DNA of 64,000 bases from JANRKF01 sp964518725 (GCA_964518725.1 CAZFKP010000012.1:1-64000), one strand, 5' to 3'. Positions 7,756 through 15,665 are shown, numbered from the stretch's first letter. Notes: generated by a model not told the origin, from the sequence alone. Numbers and translations: made by a program.

Positions 7756-8657
7756 GCCGCGCCATCGGCATCACCGACGGCAATGCCGGTACGGTGGCGC
7801 AGGTGCGGGCGCTGGCCGAGGCTATGCACTGCGAACTGGAGCTTATCACCGTTGCGGTTAACCCGCTCTGGCGCGTGCTGCCCAATGCTGCGTTTGATCT
7901 GGGGGTGCATTGTCTTTTCCCGGTCACGTCGCAACCTCCACCGGAGGGAAAACCGGAGTTGGCGATCAGTTGCGGCCGTAAGGCAGCGCTGGTGTCCGCG
8001 TTCTGGAATATGCCAGGCACGCGCCGCATCCATATCCACGATCCGCAAATGTCACCGGCGCATTTTGATGCGGTCATTGCCATGGAGCATGACTGGCTTG
8101 CTGGTGCGAATATTATTCAAGCGCGTTACGCGCTCCATACCATCACGCCGGAGAAGTTGCAGGCGGCAGTGCACCACTGGGAGCCGCGGTTCGCGCATTT
8201 GCCGAGGCCGTGGCGTGCGGTGCTGATCGGCGGGTCGACCAACAAATACACATTCACTGCGGCGGCCATGCGGGAGCTGATCGGGCAGGTGGAGCGGATC
8301 GACGGTTCGTTGCTCATTACGACGTCGCGCCGCACCGGGGCGGACAATATTCAGTTACTGCACACGCATTTTTCTTCGCATGCGCGGCGGGTGTTTCTAT
8401 ATACCGGCGAACTGGAAAACCCGTATCTCGGGTTGCTGGCCTGTGCGGATGAGATTTATGTCACCAACGATTCAGTCAATATGATGAGCGAGGCGATGGC
8501 GACCGGCAAGCCAGTGCACATCCTGAATCTTTCCGGGCATCAGAATACCAAGCCGGCGTGGTTTGCGGCGCGGCTGCAAGGCGAGAAGAATGGGGCGCCG
8601 GAAATGATGGCGGGGCTTGTGGCGTCAGTCCGTCAGGTACTTGCCGCTGGCGCGTAA
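7752..8657 (+). CDS. ELM1-family (mitochondrial fission ELM1-like) protein
   Basis: A 301-residue protein of the ELM1 family (formerly DUF1022), found in plants and in alphaproteobacteria. It begins SRAIGITDGNAGTVAQVRAL and contains ISCGRKAALVSAFW and YVTNDSVNMMSEAMATGKPV. The second motif resembles the C-terminal half of GT-B glycosyltransferases. The bacterial function is not known; its mitochondrial role in plants is in organelle fission. The start overlaps radC by ATGA. The 3' end overlaps the convergent dipeptidase gene by 33 bases. Confidence 0.88.
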   Translation: MSRAIGITDGNAGTVAQVRALAEAMHCELELITVAVNPLWRVLPNAAFDLGVHCLFPVTSQPPPEGKPELAISCGRKAALVSAFWNMPGTRRIHIHDPQMSPAHFDAVIAMEHDWLAGANIIQARYALHTITPEKLQAAVHHWEPRFAHLPRPWRAVLIGGSTNKYTFTAAAMRELIGQVERIDGSLLITTSRRTGADNIQLLHTHFSSHARRVFLYTGELENPYLGLLACADEIYVTNDSVNMMSEAMATGKPVHILNLSGHQNTKPAWFAARLQGEKNGAPEMMAGLVASVRQVLAAGA

Positions 8658-9614
8658 GTCGCGGTCATAGATAGGGTGGTAATTCCCGTGGTAGAACTCA
8701 AACTTTTCCTCGGCGGGCGGGGCGCTGACACCAATCATCTTTTCGAGCTTTTCTTCCATGCCGCGGAATGTCTTTTGCCAGTGCGTGAGAAAATCCGCGT
8801 AACTCCAGTCGTTCCATTCTTTCTGCCGGTGCAGCGTGATGCCCATGACCCGCGCGGCGGAATCGAGCACCCGCCAGAGGTCGCTCGTGTCTTCCGGTGG
8901 CCGGTCATCCCAGAACTCGTTGCGTAGCGGGGCAATCAGCAACCCTTGCGTGAGCGCCGAGCGCAGGAAAGCTGCCTCACGGATGCGCCGGTTTTTTTTC
9001 GCGTAGTTCGAAATTTTGTCGCCGTCGTAGAATCGCATGTTGGTACTCATGTCGAGATGGTCGAAATGCCCGCCCATCTCCACCTCGCGTCCACTGTCGT
9101 CGACCATCATGCTATCAACCGCCAGCCCCTTGTTGTGGGCGCTTTTGCCGGGAAGGGCGAGCAGCCCCGCCGCAAGATCATCATCGGTGGCGAAATTATA
9201 AAGTTTGAACGCGCCTTCGACAGTGCGTAACCCGTCATAGACCATGGTATGCCAGCGATGCTGCTGGTAAAGGTAGATCGCCGCGCCGACGACGATATCG
9301 GCAAGGGTGCGGTGCAGCCACAAGGTCGCGTCCCGCCGGTAGCTCAGGCCGAACACATTGACGCGCTGCTCGCGTGGGGTAGCGGCATAGGTGGCGGCAT
9401 CGACGGCAATCGGGGTGCCATGTGCGCCGTAAATCAGCGAGTCCTGCGCGTAGGCGAGGCAGGTGCCGATCGGGTCGATTCCACCGCATGCCGTGGTGCG
9501 TTCGGTTTTTTTATATTCCACGACGGCAACCAGCTCATCCGCCTGCACGTGGCGTGCGCCGTGCGGGGCGGTGGTGGAAAGCGCGTCCTCGAATTCGTTC
9601 CATGGCTTACGCAT
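8625..9614 (-). CDS. VanX-like D-alanyl-D-alanine dipeptidase family protein (M15D)
   Basis: A 329-residue protein related to the M15D dipeptidases VanX/DdpX, which cleave D-Ala-D-Ala in cell-wall recycling. Visible motifs are VYDGLRTVEGAFKL (catalytic Arg near 130) and SAHNKGLAVD (H160 and D167, zinc ligands). The third ligand motif, normally ExWH, reads NEFWDDRP (E233, D236), so the zinc-binding His appears replaced by Asp. The protein is longer than VanX (about 200 aa), with about 90 extra N-terminal residues. No signal peptide is seen. It is the last gene of a trpC-DUF599-dipeptidase operon (8-base overlap). Confidence 0.78.
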   Translation of the reverse strand: MRKPWNEFEDALSTTAPHGARHVQADELVAVVEYKKTERTTACGGIDPIGTCLAYAQDSLIYGAHGTPIAVDAATYAATPREQRVNVFGLSYRRDATLWLHRTLADIVVGAAIYLYQQHRWHTMVYDGLRTVEGAFKLYNFATDDDLAAGLLALPGKSAHNKGLAVDSMMVDDSGREVEMGGHFDHLDMSTNMRFYDGDKISNYAKKNRRIREAAFLRSALTQGLLIAPLRNEFWDDRPPEDTSDLWRVLDSAARVMGITLHRQKEWNDWSYADFLTHWQKTFRGMEEKLEKMIGVSAPPAEEKFEFYHGNYHPIYDRDLRASGKYLTD

Positions 9615-10302
9615 CCTGCTGCAGCCTTTTTAGTGTGCGCGAGCGGTATTCGCGTTTTTGGGTCACATACACCACCATGGCGGTGGCCATCATGAACAGG
9701 TACGGGTGTACGAACCACGCCAGCGCCGCCAGTCCGAAATAATAGGCGCGCAGCCCGCTATTAAAATGTTCGGCGGCATTGCCCGACACATAGGCGGCTT
9801 TCTGGGCGATGGCATCATGTTCCGGTACCACCTCGCGATCGATCGGTGCCGACGCGACCAGGATGCTGGTGTAGTTTTGCTGCCGGAGCGACCATGTATA
9901 TTTGAAGAAGGTATAGACAAAAATGATGATGAGCAGGAAAATTTTTATTTCCCACATCATCGGTGTCACCGGTTTAGCGTAGGGGATGGAGCTGATGACC
10001 GCGCCGACCTGGTCGTGGTAGGACAGCATGCCGATAAGCCCCGCCAGGATAAAAATACTGGTGTTGGCGAGGAAGGTAATACTTCGCATAAGGTTGCCGA
10101 TGATGATGGCGTCGACCGAGCGGTTGTCGCGCTTGAGCATTTGCCGCATCCATTGCAGCCGGTAGCGGTTGGTGACGGAAATCAGGCTTTCGTGCGTGGT
10201 CTGGTGATTGCTGTAATAGGCGTAGCCCACCCAGCATATCACAAAAAACGCCAGCGCCAGCATATCCTGGCCATCGACTGCATTCACCCAAAGATCCATC
10301 AT
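9607..10302 (-). CDS. DUF599 family membrane protein
   Basis: A 231-residue integral membrane protein of the DUF599 family. About four membrane segments are visible: DMLALAFFVICWVGYAYY (about 13-30), SITFLANTSIFILAGLIGML (about 74-93), IKIFLLIIIFVYTFFKYTW (about 119-138) and FGLAALAWFVHPYLFMMATAMVV (about 188-211). The conserved LISVTNRYRLQWMRQML cytoplasmic segment is present. No function is known. It overlaps trpC upstream (ATGA) and the dipeptidase downstream. Confidence 0.85.
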   Translation of the reverse strand: MMDLWVNAVDGQDMLALAFFVICWVGYAYYSNHQTTHESLISVTNRYRLQWMRQMLKRDNRSVDAIIIGNLMRSITFLANTSIFILAGLIGMLSYHDQVGAVISSIPYAKPVTPMMWEIKIFLLIIIFVYTFFKYTWSLRQQNYTSILVASAPIDREVVPEHDAIAQKAAYVSGNAAEHFNSGLRAYYFGLAALAWFVHPYLFMMATAMVVYVTQKREYRSRTLKRLQQDA

Positions 10303-11093
10303 GCTGCTCCTAGAAGTTGTCGTGTTGCGTGGGTGACATCGGCCTGCCGCATCAGCGACTCACCGACGAGGAATACGTGCAATCCCGCCGCTTGCATGCG
10401 GGCGATGTCGGCGTGGGTGGCAATGCCGCTTTCGCAGACGCCGATCCTATCGCCCGGCAGCATCGGCGCTAGCCGTTCGGCGGTGGCGAGCGAGACTTCC
10501 AGCGTTTTCAAATTGCGGTTATTGATGCCGATGAGGGGGGAGGAAAGGCGAAGGGCTCGCTCCATTTCCACCTCGTCATGCACCTCGACCAGCACATCCA
10601 TGCCGAGCGCGTGGGCGGCGGATTCGAGTTCGTGCGCCTGCGCGTCGGAGAGCGCCGCCATGATAAGCAAAATGCAATCGGCGCCGAGCGCGCGTGATTC
10701 GATGATCTGGTACGGGTCGAGCATGAAATCTTTCCGCAGCACCGGCAGGTGGGTGGCGGCGCGAGCCTCGTGCAAATAGTCATCATGGCCCTGGAAATAG
10801 GGTTCGTCCGTCAGCACCGAAAGGCAGGTGGCGCCGCCTTGCTGGTAGGCTCCAGCGAGCGTGGCCGGATCGAAATCACTGCGGATGATGCCGCGGCTGG
10901 GCGATGCTTTTTTAATTTCGGCGATGAGGGCGGGTGTGCCGTGCGCCACGCGCTGCGAAAGCGCCGCGATAAAGCCGCGTGGTTTTTCCACGATCTCGCT
11001 GTTCAGCAATAGCTGCTGCTCGGAAACACTGGATTGCTGTTTCACGATGTGCTCGCGCTTTTTCGCGCAAATGTCGCGGAGTGTATCGGCCAT
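10299..11093 (-). CDS. trpC: Indole-3-glycerol-phosphate synthase
   Basis: A 264-residue (beta/alpha)8 enzyme of tryptophan synthesis, converting CdRP to indole-3-glycerol phosphate. Diagnostic segments are PALIAEIKKASPSRGIIRSD, VLRKDFMLDPYQIIESRALGAD, GINNRNLKTLEV and GVCESGI. It is a monofunctional TrpC with no fused TrpF. It stands outside any trp operon in this window and instead leads a coupled operon with a DUF599 gene and a dipeptidase-like gene. A repeated motif (copy A, 11121-11148) lies 28 bases upstream of the start codon. Confidence 0.95.
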   Translation of the reverse strand: MADTLRDICAKKREHIVKQQSSVSEQQLLLNSEIVEKPRGFIAALSQRVAHGTPALIAEIKKASPSRGIIRSDFDPATLAGAYQQGGATCLSVLTDEPYFQGHDDYLHEARAATHLPVLRKDFMLDPYQIIESRALGADCILLIMAALSDAQAHELESAAHALGMDVLVEVHDEVEMERALRLSSPLIGINNRNLKTLEVSLATAERLAPMLPGDRIGVCESGIATHADIARMQAAGLHVFLVGESLMRQADVTHATRQLLGAA

Positions 11094-11120
11094 GATGTTA
11101 CTGTAGGGGCAGTAGGGGGT

Positions 11121-11148
11121 GTCACGGAAGGGGCAAAATGCATTTTTT
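11121..11148 (-). promoter_or_regulatory. Repeated upstream motif, copy A (before trpC)
   Basis: Read on the minus strand it is AAAAAATGCATTTTG followed by CCCCTTCCGTGAC. Near-identical copies occur at 50729-50768 (minus) and 15666-15695 (plus), each upstream of a gene in the same orientation. A transcription or translation control element is inferred; the factor is unknown. Confidence 0.45.
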
Positions 11149-11210
11149 CTGAAAAAAATGACATTCCCATGATTTTATAAGCCGTAACGATTGGTGGATG
11201 ACGCAAGAAC

Positions 11211-11292
11211 CGTCACTGCGAGCGACCATCGGGAGCGCGGCAGTCCATCTCAAGGAAGAAAGATGGATTGCTTCGTTACACTCGCAATGACG
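11211..11292. repeat. REP-like palindromic repeat, unit 1
   Basis: The outer arms CGTCACTGCGAG (11211-11222) and CTCGCAATGACG (11281-11292), and the inner arms GCAGTCCATCT (11240-11250) and AGATGGATTGC (11261-11271), are inverted copies around the loop CAAGGAAGAA. Transcribed, it would form a long hairpin. Related units follow at 11291-11684 and 11683-11767. Confidence 0.85.
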
Positions 11293-11684
11293 TCACCCGC
11301 GAGGCCGTAAGGCCGTGGCGATCCATCTTAAAATAGGCTAGAATAGAGGTCATCCCATTGGGGGTTTATGGTTTGAATTAACGCTGATTTCTTTGCCCGT
11401 GAACCTGCTTTGAGTTGTTTCTCGCGGCGAATGGCTGTTTCCATGTCATCAAGCAACTCATAATAGACCAGCAAAGTGCAGCCGTATTTTTTGGAAAAGC
11501 CGTCAACGAGTTTTTCTTTATGCTGCCAGATGCGGCCAGCAAGGTCGCTGGTGACGCCAACGTACAAGGTGCCATTAGGCTTGTTCGCAAGAATATAGAT
11601 GGCGGGTTGTTTGCCCATGTGCCGATGGTTATCACTTTGTTAGCAGTAAGCAAGATGGATTGCGTCGCGGTGCTCGCAATGACG
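11291..11684. repeat. REP-like palindromic repeat, unit 2, split by a GIY-YIG gene
   Basis: The left half (11291-11329: CGTCACCCGCGAG to GATCCATCTT) and the right half (11652-11684: AAGATGGATTGC to CTCGCAATGACG) are the two arms of one unit. Where other units have a loop of about 10 bases, this unit contains the whole GIY-YIG gene. Adjacent units share or abut their CGTCA ends. Confidence 0.7.
11328..11618 (-). CDS. GIY-YIG nuclease family protein
   Basis: A 96-residue single-domain GIY-YIG protein of the UPF0213/YhbQ type. The AIYILANKPNGTLYVGVT segment holds the GIY and YIG (here YVG) strands. It is followed by the Arg of DLAGRIWQHK and by Glu in MNxTAIRREKQLK-like context (METAIRREKQLKAG). 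The fold supports metal-dependent DNA or RNA strand cleavage, but substrates of such small versions are unknown. It lies exactly between the two arms of a REP-like palindrome, and its TAA stop codon uses the last bases of the left arm. It may therefore be a gene carried by, or acting on, the repeat. Confidence 0.88.
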   Translation of the reverse strand: MGKQPAIYILANKPNGTLYVGVTSDLAGRIWQHKEKLVDGFSKKYGCTLLVYYELLDDMETAIRREKQLKAGSRAKKSALIQTINPQWDDLYSSLF

Positions 11685-11767
11685 TCATCGCGAGGCATGA
11701 AATGCCGTGGCGATCCATCTCAAGGAAGAAAGATGGATTGCTTCGTCGCCTTGCTCCTCGCAATGAC
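11683..11767. repeat. REP-like palindromic repeat, unit 3
   Basis: CGTCATCGCGAG at the left and CTCGCAATGAC at the right, with inner arms GGCGATCCATCT and AGATGGATTGC around CAAGGAAGAA, the same loop as in unit 1. It directly abuts the right end of the unit that contains the GIY-YIG gene. Confidence 0.85.
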
Positions 11768-11785
11768 AGTAGAAAATTGCAGGCG

Positions 11786-11848
11786 AAAAAAAAACCCCGC
11801 TGACATTCCCCGGACTGGGAGGAATGTCAAGCGAGGCTCGGTTTTTTC
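11786..11848 (-). terminator. Bidirectional rho-independent terminator
   Basis: A 9-bp perfect stem TGACATTCC/GGAATGTCA extends with one bulge through GC-rich flanks (CCCCGC/GCGAGG). It has T-runs on both outer sides (nine A at left, six T at right). It lies about 55 bases after the secreted-protein gene on the minus strand. Confidence 0.8.
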
Positions 11849-11901
11849 TAACTACGACATGACCCCGGCGAGGCGGTCATGAAGGTCAGATCACACGCCC
11901 C

Positions 11902-12354
11902 CTACGGGGTTGGTGTAATCAGGATGAACCCAGGTGTCAGGCCAAGGCCGAAGATCCCCGGGGTTTTACTGGGCAGGTAGGCCCAGTAGTTGGTCATGGT
12001 TACCGGATCAAGCAGTGGGCCTTCGCCTGGAACTGCATTGAAGTCTGCGAGAACGATGTTCCCGAGCTTGATCCCCCACCGCGCATACTCCCCACTGGCA
12101 ACTTCCGTGTTACCGTAGGTCCCGATGCCGTCACCAGTTGTGCTGGCCAGAACGGCACCGTTTGCAGTTGACCCGATCCATGTTGCCTTCACCCCACGCA
12201 CACAACCAGCCGGGAAGGCTGGTGTGACGAGCGGAAGTGCGAGCGGGTCGGGCGCGGCGGTTGTCACAACAATCAGCTTGACGCGTGCCTCAGCCGTTGC
12301 GGGCTGAAGCATGCTCACTGCGATTGCAGCGAGCAGAAGCAGAACCTGCTTCAT
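11902..12354 (-). CDS. Small secreted protein, unknown function
   Basis: A 150-residue protein with a clear signal peptide (MKQVLLLLAAIAVSMLQPAT, cleavage near AEA-RV). The start at 12354 is set by the GGAAC Shine-Dalgarno site and the signal sequence; an in-frame ATG at 12411 is not favoured. The mature region is Gly/Pro/Thr-rich with one cysteine (FPAGCVRGVKATW). No family was recognised. It is monocistronic, with a strong terminator downstream and a structured hairpin (12438-12482) upstream of the start. Confidence 0.72.
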   Translation of the reverse strand: MKQVLLLLAAIAVSMLQPATAEARVKLIVVTTAAPDPLALPLVTPAFPAGCVRGVKATWIGSTANGAVLASTTGDGIGTYGNTEVASGEYARWGIKLGNIVLADFNAVPGEGPLLDPVTMTNYWAYLPSKTPGIFGLGLTPGFILITPTP

Positions 12355-12437
12355 GGTAGATGTTCCTTCAAGCAAGAACAAAGTCGCCGCCTGTGTGTTC
12401 GATGAACACAAAATTCAGGCAGCAACTCAACGAATGA

Positions 12438-12482
12438 CGAGACATTTGTCCGGACTGTGTTTCCACAGCTCCCAATGTCTCG
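12438..12482 (-). promoter_or_regulatory. Structured hairpin between fabH and the secreted-protein gene
   Basis: On the minus strand CGAGACATT (12482-12474) pairs with AATGTCTCG (12446-12438). Inside lies CTGTG-GAAA-CACAG with a GNRA tetraloop. There is no T-run, so it is unlikely to be a simple terminator. It would lie in the 5' UTR of the secreted-protein gene or the 3' UTR of fabH. Confidence 0.5.
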
Positions 12483-12578
12483 ATAGTCCCACATTCAAAA
12501 AACAATGAAAATGAGCGCAAAATACCCCTCACCCTAGCATATCGGGGGATTTTAGCAAGAAAATCGTAGGTGGTTGAT

Positions 12579-13535
12579 TTACCAGCGGATAATAGTTGCG
12601 CCCCAGGTGAGACCCGCGCCGAGCGCCGGACAGGCGAGGATGTGCCCCGGCTTGATCCGCCCGTCGCGCACGCCCTCGTGGAGCGCCAGCGGGATGGAGG
12701 CGGCGGAGGTGTTGGCATGTTTGGCGACGGTGGAAATGACCCGCTCCTCGCCGATTTCGAGCTTCTGGGCAACGGCGGCGAGGATGCGCTGGTTGGCCTG
12801 GTGCGGCACCAGCCAGTCGATCGCCGAAAGCGGCAGGTCAAGCGATGCCATGGCACGGACGACCGCGTCGGGCATTTTGGCGCTGGCGTGGCGGAAGATT
12901 TCTTTCCCGGCCATGGTGAGGACGCCGGCAGTCTGGGTGGCGGAAACGCCGCCGGTGGTGTTTAATTGATGGGTGAAAGCGCCGTCGGTGTAAATCTGGC
13001 TGGCGAGGATGCCGTGCTCGCCCTCCGATGCCTCCAGCAATAACGCCGCCGCGCCGTCGCCGAACAGCACGCAGGTGGCGCGGTCGTTCCAGTCCATGAT
13101 CCGCGAATAGGTTTCGGCACCGATTACCAGCACGCGTGTTGCCGCGCCGCTGCCGATAAAACTGTTCGCAATCGTCATCGCATAGACGAAGCCGCTGCAT
13201 GCGGCATTCACATCGAATGCGGCGGCGTTCTTCGCGCCGATCATGTGCTGCACTTTGGTGGCGGTTGCGGGCATGGTGTCGTCAGGCGTGGTGGTGGCGA
13301 CGATCACCAGGTCGATGCTCATCGCGTCGACACCGGCATGGTTGATTGCTTCCTGCGCCGCACTCGCCGCCAGCGTCGAGGTGAACTCGCCTTCGCCCGC
13401 AATATGGCGCTGTTCGATGCCGGTGCGGGTCGCGATCCATTCGTGGCTGGTTTCGAGTTTCGGGTCGAGGTCGTTATTGTGGACGATGCGTGCAGGCATT
13501 TTCGCACCGATGCCGATGATGCGGGCGCGGGGCAT
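12579..13535 (-). CDS. fabH: Beta-ketoacyl-ACP synthase III
   Basis: A 318-residue thiolase-fold enzyme that starts fatty acid synthesis by condensing acetyl-CoA with malonyl-ACP. The catalytic triad is visible: C113 in NAACSGFVYAM, H245 in WLVPHQANQRI and N275 in AKHANTSAASIP. It directly follows plsX with a one-base stop/start overlap, in the conserved order rpmF-plsX-fabH. Length and motifs are normal. Confidence 0.96.
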   Translation of the reverse strand: MPRARIIGIGAKMPARIVHNNDLDPKLETSHEWIATRTGIEQRHIAGEGEFTSTLAASAAQEAINHAGVDAMSIDLVIVATTTPDDTMPATATKVQHMIGAKNAAAFDVNAACSGFVYAMTIANSFIGSGAATRVLVIGAETYSRIMDWNDRATCVLFGDGAAALLLEASEGEHGILASQIYTDGAFTHQLNTTGGVSATQTAGVLTMAGKEIFRHASAKMPDAVVRAMASLDLPLSAIDWLVPHQANQRILAAVAQKLEIGEERVISTVAKHANTSAASIPLALHEGVRDGRIKPGHILACPALGAGLTWGATIIRW

Positions 13536-14599
13536 TAATTCGCCTCGCCTTCCACCGCGTCGAGCGAGAGCGAGCTTTGCGCCGCCAGCGTAATTTCCTG
13601 GGTGATGCGGGTGTTGATGTGGTGCGCGACCAGCTCGACCGCCACCGAAATCGCGTTGCAGAAGCTATATGCGTCGGCGCCGCCATGGCTTTTCACGCAG
13701 ATGCCGTTTAAGCCCAGGAACATCGCGCCGTTGCGCTTCCGGTCATCGAGCTTGTCCTTCACCGATTTCATCGCGCCCATGGCGAGGAAGCCGGCGACTT
13801 TCGCGACTGGCGAGCTCATGAAGGCATCCTTCAGGTAGGTGCGGATGAGGCGTGCTACGCCTTCGGCGGTTTTCAGCGCGATGTTGCCGGTAAAGCCGTC
13901 CGACACCACGACGTCGGCCTTGCCCATGGTGATGTCGTTGCCTTCGACGAAGCCGCAGAAATTCAAATTGAGCGGCGAGGCTTTGAGCAGGGCGGCGGCT
14001 TCCTTGATTTCGCCGCGGCCTTTCAGTTCTTCGGCGCCGATATTGAGCAGCCCGATGCGCGGACGGCTTAACCCCAAAACAGCGCGGGCGAACGCGTCAC
14101 CCATGATGGCGAATTTGTATAAATCCTGCGCGTCGGATTCGACGTTGGCGCCAAGGTCGAGCATCACGCATTCACCGCGGAGTGTCGGGAAGAGCGCGGC
14201 AATCGCCGGGCGCGATACGCCGGGCAGGGTGCGGAGAATCAACTTGCTCATTGCCATCAGCGCGCCGGTATTGCCCGCCGAAACCACCGCGCAGGCCTGG
14301 CCTTTTTCCACCGCCTCAATCGCCAGCCACATGCTTGATTGCCGACCCTTACGCACGGCTTGTGACGGCTTGTCATCGGCGGCGATGGCATGCTCGGTGT
14401 GGATAATGACGCTGGCGCGCTTCAGGCGAGGTAGGCGTGTGACGATCGGGTCGATGAACGTGCGATTGCCGAACAGCAGGAACTTGATGCCCGGATGGCG
14501 GATCAGCGCCTGTTCCGCACCTTCCAGCACTGATAGCGGCGCGTGGTCACCGCCCATCGCGTCAAGCGCAATCGGTTGCTGCAGCTTGCCAGTGGGCAT
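13535..14599 (-). CDS. plsX: Phosphate acyltransferase PlsX
   Basis: A 354-residue enzyme that makes acyl-phosphate from acyl-ACP for membrane phospholipid synthesis. The motifs IALDAMGGDHAP, FCGFVEGNDI and VVSDGFTGNIALKTAEG are present. It lies between rpmF and fabH, as in many bacteria. An intervening 130-base stretch carries two hairpins just after rpmF. No anomaly was seen. Confidence 0.96.
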   Translation of the reverse strand: MPTGKLQQPIALDAMGGDHAPLSVLEGAEQALIRHPGIKFLLFGNRTFIDPIVTRLPRLKRASVIIHTEHAIAADDKPSQAVRKGRQSSMWLAIEAVEKGQACAVVSAGNTGALMAMSKLILRTLPGVSRPAIAALFPTLRGECVMLDLGANVESDAQDLYKFAIMGDAFARAVLGLSRPRIGLLNIGAEELKGRGEIKEAAALLKASPLNLNFCGFVEGNDITMGKADVVVSDGFTGNIALKTAEGVARLIRTYLKDAFMSSPVAKVAGFLAMGAMKSVKDKLDDRKRNGAMFLGLNGICVKSHGGADAYSFCNAISVAVELVAHHINTRITQEITLAAQSSLSLDAVEGEAN

Positions 14600-14667
14600 G
14601 GGATTACCTTCTATAGTGATTCAATCGCGCAGGCGCGACTGAAAGAGTTACGCTGGCTGCGCCGCGC

Positions 14668-14732
14668 AAAATCGTTTCTCTCGGAAGCGATTTTGAAAAT
14701 ATTCCCGTGTGAAAGAGACACGAAAATATTTT
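14668..14732 (-). promoter_or_regulatory. Tandem hairpins between rpmF and plsX
   Basis: First hairpin: AAAATCG plus TTTC (14668-14678) pairs with GAAG plus CGATTTT (14684-14694), a stem of 11 including one wobble. Second hairpin: AAAATATT and CGTGT pair with ACACG and AATATTTT (14696-14732), overlapping the rpmF stop codon. These could attenuate or process the rpmF-plsX-fabH transcript, lowering expression of the lipid genes relative to L32. Confidence 0.5.
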
Positions 14733-14913
14733 AGCGGTTTACTTTGCTTTTCGTCACCTGACGGCCGTTGTAGTAGCCATCGGCCGATACGTGGTGCGGG
14801 CGTTTCAGCTCGCCGGTGGTTTTATCTTCCACGACGATGACTTTTGACAATGCGTCGTGCGAGCGGCGCATGTTGCGGCGTGAAGGGGACGTTTTTCTTT
14901 TCGGTACAGCCAT
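14731..14913 (-). CDS. rpmF: 50S ribosomal protein L32
   Basis: A 60-residue L32 beginning MAVPKRKTSPSRRNMRRSHD. The zinc-ribbon cysteines found in some L32 proteins are absent, as in the Cys-minus type. It is the first gene of the rpmF-plsX-fabH cluster. A good sigma70-type promoter lies about 45-70 bases upstream. Confidence 0.97.
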   Translation of the reverse strand: MAVPKRKTSPSRRNMRRSHDALSKVIVVEDKTTGELKRPHHVSADGYYNGRQVTKSKVNR

Positions 14914-14957
14914 GGTCGTGATTCCTTATTCGTGATCCAAAATTTCAGCGAAGGCGC

Positions 14958-14986
14958 CTTATACAGAATAATTGCCTGTCTGTGAA
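14958..14986 (-). promoter_or_regulatory. Sigma70-type promoter for rpmF-plsX-fabH
   Basis: On the minus strand the -35 is TTCACA (14986-14981) and the -10 is TATAAG (14963-14958), with a spacer of exactly 17 bases. Each hexamer differs from consensus at one position. Confidence 0.6.
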
Positions 14987-15103
14987 GGGATTTTTCACAG
15001 TCGCGGCCGGTGGTCGCCCAAGCGGTTCAAACATCTCAGCAAAATAAATGATATACTAATATAATACAGGTGTTTATAATGGTGCAGAGAAAGGATTTCC
15101 CTG

Positions 15104-15550
15104 ATGCGTCGCCTGTTTGTCTGGTTCGCGGTTATTTTCCTGAGTGTGTCCGCCAGTGCTGCGACGCTGGGCGAAAAGCAGCGTATTGTGGTGCTGCTGG
15201 ATGTGTTTGAAACCACGCCGGGGCTGGTTTTCATCGCTGGCGGGGTTGAACATAACGGGGCGTGGGCGAAGAAACACCTGGAATATAAGTATGAAACGGC
15301 GATTCCTGCCGTTTCCACGGCGCGCGAATTTATCTATGCCGTTGCCAGTAGTGATGATTTCAATGCCCGCTACACGCTGCGGTTTTCGAACGGCAGGCTG
15401 AAGGATTGCGGCGAGTGGCTCGAAGAAAAACTGCAGGAAATGGATGCCGCTGCGGCTACGCAGCCGTTGCCGGAGGGGTATGTTCTGCCCGAACCGCCGC
15501 CGCCTACCGACCAAAAGGATGCCTGGCCGTTGCCTGATCCTGAGTATTAG
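15104..15550 (+). CDS. DUF5329-like exported protein
   Basis: A 148-residue protein with a signal peptide (MRRLFVWFAVIFLSVSASA, cleavage before ATL). The mature part matches the layout of DUF5329: a leading Ile/Leu helix (KQRIVVLLDVFE), then LVFIAGGVEHNGAWAKKHLEYKYE, then TAREFIYAVASS and CGEWLEEKLQ. The tail is Pro-rich. Its function is unknown and it is probably periplasmic. It is divergent from rpmF and monocistronic. Confidence 0.7.
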   Translation: MRRLFVWFAVIFLSVSASAATLGEKQRIVVLLDVFETTPGLVFIAGGVEHNGAWAKKHLEYKYETAIPAVSTAREFIYAVASSDDFNARYTLRFSNGRLKDCGEWLEEKLQEMDAAAATQPLPEGYVLPEPPPPTDQKDAWPLPDPEY

Positions 15551-15665
15551 CGTGTCAACTGACCATAGGGAGTGACATCTTGGTGTGGAGGTGTGAACGG
15601 AACTGGATAAAAACCATTCTCTATTGGGCGTAGTGCGGAGTAAATAGGCGAATTCAATAAATTAC

